Positions 18,929 through 28,452 of a stretch of 64,000 nucleotides of DNA are shown one piece after another. This DNA is from Epithemia pelagica. Its lineage: Eukaryota; Bacillariophyta; Bacillariophyceae; Surirellales; Surirellaceae. How positions within the stretch are numbered: position 1 is the first letter of the stretch; every line of letters begins with the position of its first letter. Location of the stretch: positions 2,666,001-2,730,000 of the forward strand of contig OX337234.1 of NCBI GenBank assembly GCA_946965045.2, given 5' to 3'. The position numbers and the translations under genes are program-made. The notes below the pieces were generated by a model, which saw nothing but the letters and a program-made list of their open reading frames with translations, was not told the origin of the DNA and searched no databases.

Positions 18929-21900
18929 ATGAAAAAATTAGCGAGCCAAGACATTAAGGATTACTTTAGGATACATGCAGCCACAGAGACAAATGACGGA
19001 GTTGCCAAACGCATGGAGTCCAAGATATCCGTAGGAAAAGGAAAATGGCGAGTTGGGTTGGTAAGCACAATCACCCCCTTTTGGTTTTGGGTGGTAGCTT
19101 CGCTAGGAGAAGTTGTCTGGATAGATGTTTTGGATAAGGAATTGTTGAGTGAGGAAACGGGAGCGATGGATTGGAGAAGTAAAGCATTGGACCTGCAGCC
19201 AAGGCAAACAAAGAATCGCGGAATTAAGCGACGCAGAGTTTCTTACTGGACGGCAGCAGATTGGTCCACAAGGGAGACTGTGGATATCATATTCTTTGAG
19301 AGGAGCATAGTCCCAGGCCCGGATCATGATGTATGGAGACAGTCGGAATTGAAGCTGGTATTTTGGATAGGAGGAAAGAAGAAGGGTGGCCCTCCATTGA
19401 CTGAAGCGAGTCAATGGAAACAAGGCATCATGAAATTGGATCACACGGACCTCGGTGGGGTTACAAACCTCGAATCCTGGATTCATGTTTCAGAGCGAGT
19501 GGATTCAGATGAGAGGCGGTTCGTGGATTGTTGGGCAGACCATTTGGAACAGGGTCTGCAGCACACGACGTTCCGAGGAATCGTGGATCCGACAATACAG
19601 GGGAAGGAGTGTCCTCTGAGTCTGTTTCATGACGATAGCTCTGAGAGGAATGTGTGGAAGAGAGGAGTGTCAATTTTGGAAAGGAAGATGGTTTGGAAGA
19701 AGGACGTTGCAAGGACACACATTCTTCCAAGTGTGTTCGCAACAAGATCAGGCTTCGTGGAGCGCAAGATTTCTTCAAGGGAGCTCGCAGTGGCCTTGGA
19801 TTTTCCAGCTGCGTTGCATAAAAAGGGGTCAGAGCAAGAACTCGATCGTTGGACTGTGGACATCGGCGTTCCTTTCAAGAGCCGGGTCCAAGTTGCGCGA
19901 TCAATTCTGGGATGGATGAATGATAGAAGGGAAGCGAATGATCAGAAAGAAAGATCAGACGAAATGAGTGAGGAATCGTTGTCGGATATGGGACAGGGGC
20001 CGAGATCACAAACGCGAATGACGGAGAACTGCGAATTGTTCACATCTCTTGATAGCGAAGGTGGAGGCTCTTTAAACATGGAAGAACGAAGGGAGGACGG
20101 GAATTTGAAGGCGACAAAAGCGGATGATGCCGAAATCCCGACTTACTTGTGGGACGACAGAATCTGCTCGCACTTTGATATGACAAGCGTGAGCGATCGA
20201 GGACGAGGCATCCAGGCTCTGTCGGTAATACGGCGTGTGGCGTTGAAGTATTGGAAACGGTTGGTGTGTAGTGACTTTTGGGGATGGTGGAAAAGTCAAC
20301 GTTTTAGAGACGACAATGATGAGAAAGAAAGGACGATACGAGCAGGATTAAGTGCACTCACGCATGCTTCCCAAGCCTCATGGTGGGACTGGGATCATGG
20401 ATCTTCTCCATTCTTTTGGAGAATGCCCAAGCTTGACTGGCTCGTGGAGATGCGCGATGGAGTGGAACCGATGTGGATCGGGGATCCGCCCGCATACCGA
20501 CGAAGACAGCAAGCGAATCCGGATCCAGAGTCTCGCGCTCTAGAAAAGAAGAAACTGAAGAAAGTTAGACATCGAGGGTACATTGTGAAAACGGCGGACA
20601 TCAAGTCGCTTACCAGTTTCTTTTCGGTGCCGAAAGGCAACACAGATATACGGATGGTCTATGATGGGACCAAGAGCGGTTTAAACGACGCGCTTTACGC
20701 TCCGTGGTTTGGTCTCGGCAACGTCACGTCCATGCTGAGAACTGTTGAAGCAAAGACATGGTTGGCTGACAACGACTTTGGGGAGATGTTTTTAAACTTC
20801 TGGATCCACCCGGATCTCAGAAAGTATACTGGCATCGACATCACCGAACTCTTTCCCGAGGAATTGAAAGAGAAGTATGGAGCGACTCGGCTTTGGGAGG
20901 CGTGGTGTCGATGTGCCATGGGTTTGACCACGTCGCCCTATCAAACCACGCAGTGTGCCCAAAGAGTCAAACGGGTCATTTTTGGAGACAAATCGGATCC
21001 GAACAATATCTTTGGTTGGACTGACGTGCGTATCAATCTGCCAGGGGATGATCATTATGATCCATCGCTTCTGTGGATAAGTAAAGTGAGAGCCAATGGA
21101 GATATCGCGGCCGACGTCCATCCATATGTTGACGACTTACGCGAAACGGCTCCAACGGAAGAAGAAGCGTGGTTAGCTGCAAGCAAGATGGCTAAGGGAG
21201 CATCTTACTTCGGACTTCAGGATGTAGCCAGGAAGCGACGCTCCCCAAGTAAATCACCAGGGGCATGGGCCGGTGCAGTCATCGAGGCAGCCAACGATGG
21301 AAAGGTGTACAAAACAGTGGCGCAGGAAAGATGGGACAAGACTCGGAAATTTGTCCACACTCTCAAAGATTGGGCAGACGGCGGTGGATTGGTGGATCGT
21401 AAGGAGTTGGAGCGTATCAGAGGTTTTCTCGTATACGTTTCACTCACTTTTGATATTATGGTTCCCTATTTGAAAGGGATCCATTTGACCCTTGAATCAT
21501 GGAGAGACGACAGGGACGAAGAAGGTTGGAAGTTAAATGAAAAGGATCGTAGAGCTGTAATCCGGAAACGGGAAAGGGAGCTCCATGCTCCACCCAAGGT
21601 GAAGCAGGCTCCACGATTCAAGGACGACGTGAAGGCATTGGTTAGACTGACGGATCAAGAACATCCTCCAAAGATCTTGGCACGACCGACGTCTGGAGCA
21701 AAAGTAGCAATGATCTTTGCCGACGCGTCTGGTGAAGGGTTTGGGTCTTCACTGTGGATTTATGGAGGATCTACAGTAGACACTGAGCACGGTCTATGGA
21801 CACGAGAGTATGGGTCCCGCTCGTCAAATTTCAGGGAGTTGTACAATCTTGTTCTGAGACTAGAGAGACTGGTTCAAGACGGAAAATTGCCCGAAGGAAC

Positions 21901-22651
21901 CGAGGTGTTTATGTTCACGGACAACTCGACAGCAGAGTCTGCGTTCTACAAGGGAACGTCATCCTCGAGATTGCTGTTTGAATTAGTGCTGCGAACAAAA
22001 CAGTTGGAAATGAATGGTCACATTTTTGTTAGAGTGATCTGGGTGGCCGGTACAAGAATGATAGAGCAAGGGACCGACGGTCTTTCTCGTGGCGATCTTA
22101 TGACTGGAGTCATGACCGGTTTAAACATGCTCCTTTACGTACCATTGAACAAGACGGTGATCCAACGTCAGGAGAATGTTGTACCCTGGCTGGAGTCAGT
22201 TGGGCACACGGCATACAAGTGGAGAGTTTTACAAACTCACGAGTGGTTTGATGAGGCGTTCGAGGACGGGGAATTTATTTGGACACCACAGCCTGCTATT
22301 GCAGATGTGGCAGTTGACTTGTTATGCGACGCTCGCCACATCCATACTAGAACCGCACACATGTTTGTTTGCCCTGCGTTAATGACTAACAGGTGGCGAA
22401 AGAAGTTGGGGAAGGTGGCGGATTTTGTTTTTACCATCCCTGTAGGCACCGAATTGTGGCCAAAGTCTCATCACGAACCGTTGATTGTTGGTTTTGTCTT
22501 TCCTTTTCTTTGCAGCCCTCCATGGCAAGTTAAACGAGCGACAAGCTTATTGGACGAGGTGGAAGGGAAACTGCCGAGCGTGTGGGCATCCGGTACAACC
22601 TCTGTCCGGGATCTGCTGCGCAAACTTTGGCGTTTCAAGGGGAACGAGTAA
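18929..22651 (+). CDS. Reverse transcriptase-RNase H ORF2 of the DIRS-like element
   Basis: About 1,240 residues from the first ATG, seven codons inside the open frame. The first 550 or so residues match no domain I know. The RT follows: IRMVYDGTKSGLNDALYAPW, then DNDFGEMFLNF with the first catalytic Asp, GIDITELF, and the catalytic HPYVDDLRET (about residue 730). The RNase H domain has FADASGEGFGSSLWIYGG, the RELYNLVLRLE glutamate, MFTDNSTAE and EQGTDGLSRGD. This order is typical of DIRS RT-RH. The frame is uninterrupted. It overlaps the recombinase ORF by about 167 bp, the latter in the +1 frame. Confidence 0.8.
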   Translation: MKKLASQDIKDYFRIHAATETNDGVAKRMESKISVGKGKWRVGLVSTITPFWFWVVASLGEVVWIDVLDKELLSEETGAMDWRSKALDLQPRQTKNRGIKRRRVSYWTAADWSTRETVDIIFFERSIVPGPDHDVWRQSELKLVFWIGGKKKGGPPLTEASQWKQGIMKLDHTDLGGVTNLESWIHVSERVDSDERRFVDCWADHLEQGLQHTTFRGIVDPTIQGKECPLSLFHDDSSERNVWKRGVSILERKMVWKKDVARTHILPSVFATRSGFVERKISSRELAVALDFPAALHKKGSEQELDRWTVDIGVPFKSRVQVARSILGWMNDRREANDQKERSDEMSEESLSDMGQGPRSQTRMTENCELFTSLDSEGGGSLNMEERREDGNLKATKADDAEIPTYLWDDRICSHFDMTSVSDRGRGIQALSVIRRVALKYWKRLVCSDFWGWWKSQRFRDDNDEKERTIRAGLSALTHASQASWWDWDHGSSPFFWRMPKLDWLVEMRDGVEPMWIGDPPAYRRRQQANPDPESRALEKKKLKKVRHRGYIVKTADIKSLTSFFSVPKGNTDIRMVYDGTKSGLNDALYAPWFGLGNVTSMLRTVEAKTWLADNDFGEMFLNFWIHPDLRKYTGIDITELFPEELKEKYGATRLWEAWCRCAMGLTTSPYQTTQCAQRVKRVIFGDKSDPNNIFGWTDVRINLPGDDHYDPSLLWISKVRANGDIAADVHPYVDDLRETAPTEEEAWLAASKMAKGASYFGLQDVARKRRSPSKSPGAWAGAVIEAANDGKVYKTVAQERWDKTRKFVHTLKDWADGGGLVDRKELERIRGFLVYVSLTFDIMVPYLKGIHLTLESWRDDRDEEGWKLNEKDRRAVIRKRERELHAPPKVKQAPRFKDDVKALVRLTDQEHPPKILARPTSGAKVAMIFADASGEGFGSSLWIYGGSTVDTEHGLWTREYGSRSSNFRELYNLVLRLERLVQDGKLPEGTEVFMFTDNSTAESAFYKGTSSSRLLFELVLRTKQLEMNGHIFVRVIWVAGTRMIEQGTDGLSRGDLMTGVMTGLNMLLYVPLNKTVIQRQENVVPWLESVGHTAYKWRVLQTHEWFDEAFEDGEFIWTPQPAIADVAVDLLCDARHIHTRTAHMFVCPALMTNRWRKKLGKVADFVFTIPVGTELWPKSHHEPLIVGFVFPFLCSPPWQVKRATSLLDEVEGKLPSVWASGTTSVRDLLRKLWRFKGNE

Positions 22652-24062
22652 GACATGTACCGGGATATGGCACGCGAGATGCTATCGGCAATTTGAAGCG
22701 GATAAATTTCCAGTCTTGCAGGCCTCGGATTTGGATGATGCCTTGCTGGATTTAGAGGGACATGGCAAATTGGATGACGATGAGCATCGTTTCAAGGAGG
22801 CACGTCCTGGGGATGACCTCATGGTGGCCTTCCAATGTGATGATTGTTGTTTTTACAACTTGCAAGGACGATACCCCTCATCACGGGAAGAAGACAAGCT
22901 CCTACAGCTCTGCATTCACAGAGCTATTTTGGATTCGTTCTGGGCACGAGAAAGATCAACAGTCGAAAAGAACTGGAGGGAAGTCAAAGGCTTATTGGAA
23001 ACAAGTGCCACGATGGGCTTGGACTCACCTTTGCCGAACCGAGGTCCTTTCGCGGTTGGAGATGACAATGGTCTAAATGTTGCCTGCATGATGCTGATGA
23101 AGACGCTGAGAGCAGGCAAGAACTCGACCCACATTCAATTTGAGACAGCGCGAAAAGTGAGATCCGCCGTATCTAACTTCTTCCATACAATACCGGGAGG
23201 GACTGGTTTGGCGACTGTGGGACAAGGCGAAAGGGGAGGTCTGTTTTTTAGCGCCAGCTCCACAAATTCTCATTGGTTCCGGCGATTCATGACCGGGTGC
23301 CATCGCAGAATGGGGGACGTCTGGATCCCAGACCAAGCGGTCACCGTTGATGAAGTCAAGGCTGCGCTTTCCATATTAGAAGAGGAGTGGATCGGCGGAG
23401 CGACAGGACAACGAAAGGTGGAAATCGCTTTAACAGGCGCAATGGTTGTTGTTGGATACGTCGCCGCATTGAGAGGAGAAGAGCTGCCGCAGATTGATGT
23501 TGGATTAATGCGCAAGTATTGGGAAGAAGGGCTGAATTATTCAAGGAAGAAGCACGTTCCCCTTGCCTTAGCGGGCAGATTCAAACAGACCACAGGGACC
23601 TTCTGAGTTTATATGCACCCGTTGGCAGAAAAAACGTCGTCTGGAATAGACGTCCGGCAGTGGTTAGAGAGAGCAATTCGGTGCTTGCACCAACAAGGAG
23701 TGACCAGCGGGCCCATGTTTCGGATCACTAGAAAGCGAGGGCAAATCGCTCGTGCATCGGTCGGAGACCTGGATTCGCTTTTCCACCCATTATGGAAACG
23801 AGTATAACATCGCTTCCCAGGTCTGATTGGCGAGTCAGTGAAAGTGGATGAAGATTACAGCGTGAGGAGATCTTTTCGTCGGAGAGCAACCACAGAAGCT
23901 CAAAATCGACAAATTCCCAGAGAGGTAATAGAAATGAACAACCGCTGGCAAAAGCACATCAAGGGCAAGGGAGTACTGCCCAACATGTCCATGTTGGAAC
24001 GTTATTCGGACGCTAAAGCTTCAGTGGAAGCTCTTCTTGTCAGGTTCTCAGAACTGCTGTAA
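22485..24062 (+). pseudogene. Tyrosine recombinase ORF3 of the DIRS-like element, two in-frame stops
   Basis: One reading frame runs from the overlap with ORF2 to 24062, broken by TGA at 23604-23606 and TAA at 23805-23807. The N-terminus is Cys-rich (CRACGH, CC, C..IWHARCY, FQCDDCC), suggesting a zinc-binding module. The recombinase core shows AALRGEELP with the first catalytic Arg before the first stop. After the second stop come the box II-like RRSFRRRATTEAQNR and the nucleophile region MLERYSDA. Homology on both sides of each stop stays in frame, so these are nonsense mutations (or readthrough) rather than frameshifts. As read, no full-length recombinase can be made. The start is uncertain; no ATG precedes the Cys-rich region in frame. 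Confidence 0.7.
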
Positions 24063-24907
24063 AAGGGAACAGGCGATGCAAGGAAGGGATGTCAGAACGG
24101 AGAAATTGAATTCAAGTTGGAAACGAAGATGGAACGACCACACGGGGAGATGACTCGACTATACCTCTTATGGGGTATGTCCAGGTCGCTTTGATGACTG
24201 TCAGCTTGACTGTTGATGGGAGGAAGATCTCTCTCCTGGTTGGCATGTTGGGGTGTGGCAACCTTGACATGCTGACCGTCCTTTTCTTGCGAAGATACTT
24301 TCGAAGATTGGGGCTCACCCTATGGTGAGTAAATGGAGAATGGGTTTTCTAGCCTAGAGGCACACTCGCACGCAGCATACACGGGGTAGCAGAATCTGTA
24401 GTTCTGCGACCGTGGCGCGATTCAGGATCCCTCCCGATACTGGGATATGGGTGGGGGGCCTAGTCCCCCCCAGTGTTGGTTAAGTAACATCTTAATACTA
24501 TATTATTGCAAACGAGAGGTCATGGGATTTGATTGGTGCACAGGTCGTGACGACTGAGGATGAAGTACCTGGGGGTGGAAAAACATCAAAGACTCAAAAA
24601 CATTTTTTTAGCTCAAGACTCGAAATTCAGTACTTTACACCAAAACCTTCCCACGTTAGACAAAAAACGCCGGGCCAACCCCTATTCAAAACCATACAGC
24701 CCCGAAGAAAAACAATGATTGAAGAACGGTCATCCATTGTTCTATCAATCCATTAAATAAAAACCATTTTACCACGCTGTTCCACGTCAGAATCACGCCC
24801 AACGAACCAACCCACGAAACATCTCCCCACGCCCTTAGGGAGGGTAGCAACTATGTCACTAGCACCTAGCCAAACATAGAAGCTGAAGACCCAGACTTGT
24901 GCTATCT
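24063..24907. other. 3' flank of the retroelement, unexplained
   Basis: Contains the presumed untranslated end of the DIRS-like element and about 0.5 kb of unassigned sequence. A small hairpin, GGGGGGCCTAGTCCCCCC, lies near 24455-24473. No gene is supported. Confidence 0.4.
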
Positions 24908-25604
24908 CTCAGTAGCTAGGATTGAGTACAATAGGTCCCACGCATCTATTACTCCTAGGTTCCTACTTGATTGATTGCATCAAGTATAATCCATGTCGAC
25001 TACAGTTTGGTTGCCATCATAGCTACCCCTAGTATCTCTGGAGTCCAAGTCGACTCCATTATTGGAATATCCATTATCCATCACAAATTGGATCTGAGTC
25101 ATGGCTTCAGTCATGAATGACATAGTCGTCTGCCCATCATCCGAATCACATCCGGGTGGTTGTATGAGTAGTGAGTAGCTATGCTATCTAGCTAGCTAGT
25201 AGACCGCTAGCTACACTCAGAAGAGGTAGGAGCAGATCCGGACCTAGATACTGGTGATTGTCACCAATTGGTTTTGGTAGGAAAGCAGCAATCTCTTGGT
25301 AGCTAGGATTGAGTATAATAGGTCCCACGCATCTATCAGGTTCCTACTTGGTTGCATCAAGTATAATCCATGTCGACTCCAGTTTGGTTGCCATCATAAT
25401 CATAGCTACCCCTAGTATCTCTGGAGTCCAAGTCGACTCCATTGGAGTATCCATCGCAAATTGGATCTGAGTCTTGGCTTCAGTCATGAATGACATAGTC
25501 GTCTGCCCATCATCCGAATCACACACGGGTGGTTGTATGAGTAGTGAGTAGCTATGCTATCTAGCTAGTAGACCGCTTGCTACACTCAGAAGAGGTAGGA
25601 GCAG
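24908..25604. repeat. Direct duplication, two ~310-330-bp copies
   Basis: Copy 1 (about 24908-25234) and copy 2 (about 25293-25604) share long stretches such as GTAGCTAGGATTGAGTA and CCATCATCCGAATCACA. They differ by small indels and have a period of about 385 bp. Each ends with a palindrome-rich CTAGCTAG tract and GAAGAGGTAGGAGCAG. No convincing coding capacity is seen. Confidence 0.85.
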
Positions 25605-25974
25605 GGTTACCCGGTATTTTGTCCATAATAGTGTGGAATAGATCCCTGGGCAATAGTAGGTGTCCAACTAAGTTTTGGTCTTGGACATCCGTTGTCCTCC
25701 TATGTAGATTTCATCTCTTATTAAGTGATACACTCGGACATGATCCACAATAGCCCTGTATGTAGTCATCATGTGTCACATAATGTACTGCCCTTTTATG
25801 ATTTTTAAACTGACTTATGTGTCACAACACTCACAATAGCATGATAAGTACTTCCTCCACAGACACTGTGTGCCAGATCTCAATAGACTCTCCAGCGCTC
25901 TCACTCTCTTAAAGTTTGCAGTATTGTAAATGAGGAGAGCATAGAGAACGCTAGCAACTGGAATACAACTGACC

Positions 25975-27116
25975 ATTGAATCGGACAACGGACAATAGGA
26001 CACGGACAGCGAACAATAGGACACGGACAACGAGCAATAGGACACGGACATGGGACAATAGGACACGGACATGGGACAATAGGACACGGACAAGGGACAA
26101 TTAGGACACGGACAAGGGACAATAGGACATGGACCATGGACTTGGGCCGGCACTACTAACCATCAAAGTCAACCACCACGATGATGTTGACACTAATGAG
26201 GTGCAAAACAACAATCAAACTTTCCCACCCATGCGTGTGGAATTGTTTAAGACAGGGATGAAGTCATTTGGACAATGAATCGGACAATCGGACAACCAAT
26301 CGGACACTCAGACAGCCTCCATATGAAACAACATCACTCACCAGGAAAGCCAGACAACAATCAAACATCAAGTGGGTGAATGCAACAATGAATCTGTTTT
26401 GTTCAATGGGTGGATGGGGCTTCACCAGACAATATCTTTGCTCATGGCTGGTCATGCAATGAACTCAAATTTTTGTCAACTTCGCTCGTTTTCCCCCTTC
26501 CGAAGTCGAACTCAAATCATATCATCATATGGCAACAGAACAAACACACCTATATAATCTCTTCTAATAATATGATAGTTGTCTGATTTTTGCTCGTCAA
26601 TAATCTCGTTGTACAGTGCTTGGTTTGCATTATCCGACTGTGATTGTCTGTATTCCACTTGTCCGATTCAATGTCCACTTCTTTTTCTGACTGTCCTATT
26701 CACCAACCTACTCGTGCCCAAACCCTCCCCATCCCCCATAATATAATAAAGTTGGATTGTTACATTCACCCACTCGATGTTTGATTGTCGTCTGGCTTTC
26801 TTCGTGAGTCATGTGGAGGTTGTCCGATTGTCCGATTCGTTGTCCGATTGTCCGATTCATTTTCCTATTGTCTTCTTCCCTGCCATAAACCTTTGATATG
26901 CATGATTGGGAAAGTTTGATTGTTGTTTTGCGCCCCATTAGTGTCAACACCATCGTGGTGGTTGACTTTGGTGGTTAGTAGTGCCGGCCCAAGTCCATGG
27001 TCCATGTCCTGTTGTCCCTTGTCCATGTCCTATTGTCCCTTGTCCGTGTCCTAATTGTCCCTTGTCCGTGTCCTATTGTCCCATGTCCGTGTCCTATTGT
27101 CCCATGTCCGTGTCAT
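25975..27116. mobile_element. Foldback element with long inverted arms of GGACACGGACAA repeats
   Basis: The left arm (about 25975-26236) and right arm (about 26899-27116) are inverted copies. The outer parts are tandem units of roughly 20 bp (ACAATAGGACACGGAC and its complement). The inner part of each arm contains CAAAGTCAACCACCACGATG or its complement. A second inverted pair sits inside (about 26272-26395 and 26757-26865). No transposase frame is present. The whole would fold into a hairpin of about 1.1 kb. It lies just upstream of the exons of the broken peptide transporter. Confidence 0.75.
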
Positions 27117-27678
27117 GTTCGAGTCAACTCCTCTGGATGATTGCATAAATCCATAATGGTATCATTCTTCATTTCGGCACACTGCGACTTACGGATGGTG
27201 GGGTTCGCGCCGTTCTCGGCTTGGTTTGCGAATTTATTTTCCTTCCATGCTTTCAACACTTTAACATTGTTTCTGCTATAAGAGTTTTCAAAAGGATCAC
27301 TTCGAAACACGAATAAATTCCAGGGTTTTCATGTTCGAGTCAACCTCTCTGGATGATTACATCAATCCACAATTAACGTTTATGTCGTGCTATTTTATAA
27401 AATTATTTTTACTTCTTTTTTAGGAATTTGATTAGCCACTTCTACAGGACTCAATTATGGGAATCAGGGGCCAAAGCGTCCTGTTTTCCGAAGACAGGTT
27501 TTTTTTTCAATTTTATTGCGACGTTTTCACTTCATTCAGGGGACGGTCATGGAGAAAGCCTTTGGTTTCATTGATGCTGCAAGTATGAATAATGCAGATG
27601 CAATCAGCGTCTTATTTTTTGGATATGTGGTCGGCACGTTTTTATATCCGACTCTTGCAAAACGGGAAATCAGAATAC

Positions 27679-28399
27679 ACTTAGGATATCTGCTAGCTAG
27701 GTGTGATAACGACTTGATAATCAGGGTTAGTTCAGTTGGGTAGCAATGTTAGTCAACCTATCACGTTGGATCGACGATGGGGCCCTCACCTTCGGTCTAC
27801 GATATAGGTTGACTCCTTTTGTAGACAACAGTTGCTTGTAACTTTTGTTTTTTAGAAAAGAGTGAGATTAATCTACATGAAAGTGATTTTCAGGTCTGAT
27901 CGATCTCCGATCTCAAGGAGAACTTAGCCGCTCCATTTCTCTCTTGAAGAATAGTTCTTCCTTGTTCTTTTTGTTCTTCATGATTAGATGAGAGTATTCA
28001 CCTCTCCTGATTGTTTGGGCCTTATGAATGTTCTTTCTAGAAGGTACTTACCTTTGGAACAGGCCTGCTAGATCATCTGGAGGTCGATCGTTATCTTTGT
28101 GTAATTCTCAATTTGAGAGAGAAGATATTACGACTAGAGGTATCGTCCAACTTGCGTTCGTATGAACGGATGTGTAGGCTCGCGACTTGCATTGTGCATG
28201 TATATGAATAATTAGTACATGAATCTTCCTGGACTGCTGGGTGAAGTTACTATTCAGCTAAATCCATCTGTTGTTCGTCCGTTCAACTGCAACACGAGCG
28301 TCTGTCTTACTTCAGGACAGCTGCTTTCCTCTATGTCGTAGCTATGTCATGCTATGTCACACCTAGATCTAATGGTGCTAGATGTGCTATGTTGTAACT
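27679..28399 (-). repeat. 3' LTR of the first copia element
   Basis: It matches 36751-37471 over its full 721 bp with about two differences (C/T at the GATCGACGATGGG site, T/G in a T-run). On the plus strand it begins ACTTAGGATATC and ends GTTGTAACT. It directly abuts the AATAC duplication on its left. Confidence 0.95.
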
Positions 28400-28412
28400 C
28401 TCCCTCTCATTG
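28400..28412 (-). other. Polypurine tract next to the 3' LTR
   Basis: On the element strand, GAGAGGGAG immediately precedes the 3' LTR, where the plus-strand primer of LTR elements is expected. Confidence 0.5.
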
Positions 28413-28452
28413 AGTGATTGGGCTAGAATTGCGACATGGAAGGTATGATGGT

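Larger units (their letters stand above)
16400..24320 (+). mobile_element. DIRS-like tyrosine-recombinase retroelement (ends approximate)
   Basis: Three consecutive same-strand frames define the element: a gag-like ORF (16658-18841), RT plus RNase H (18929-22651) and a tyrosine recombinase (22485-24062). No DDE integrase is present, and I found no LTRs. This matches DIRS-order retrotransposons, which integrate with a tyrosine recombinase. I could not find split direct repeats or inverted terminal repeats by eye, so the ends are estimates. A run of 14 Gs lies at 16551-16564, upstream of the first ORF. Confidence 0.75.

Noticed and set aside
16180-24480. Possible terminal repeats of the DIRS-like element (GC-rich palindromes near 16185 and 24460)
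   Set aside because: The two palindromes are not copies of each other in either orientation, so they cannot be called element ends.
25815-26153. Repetitive CPCPIVPCP protein frames
   Set aside because: Translation of the foldback tandem repeat, not a protein gene.
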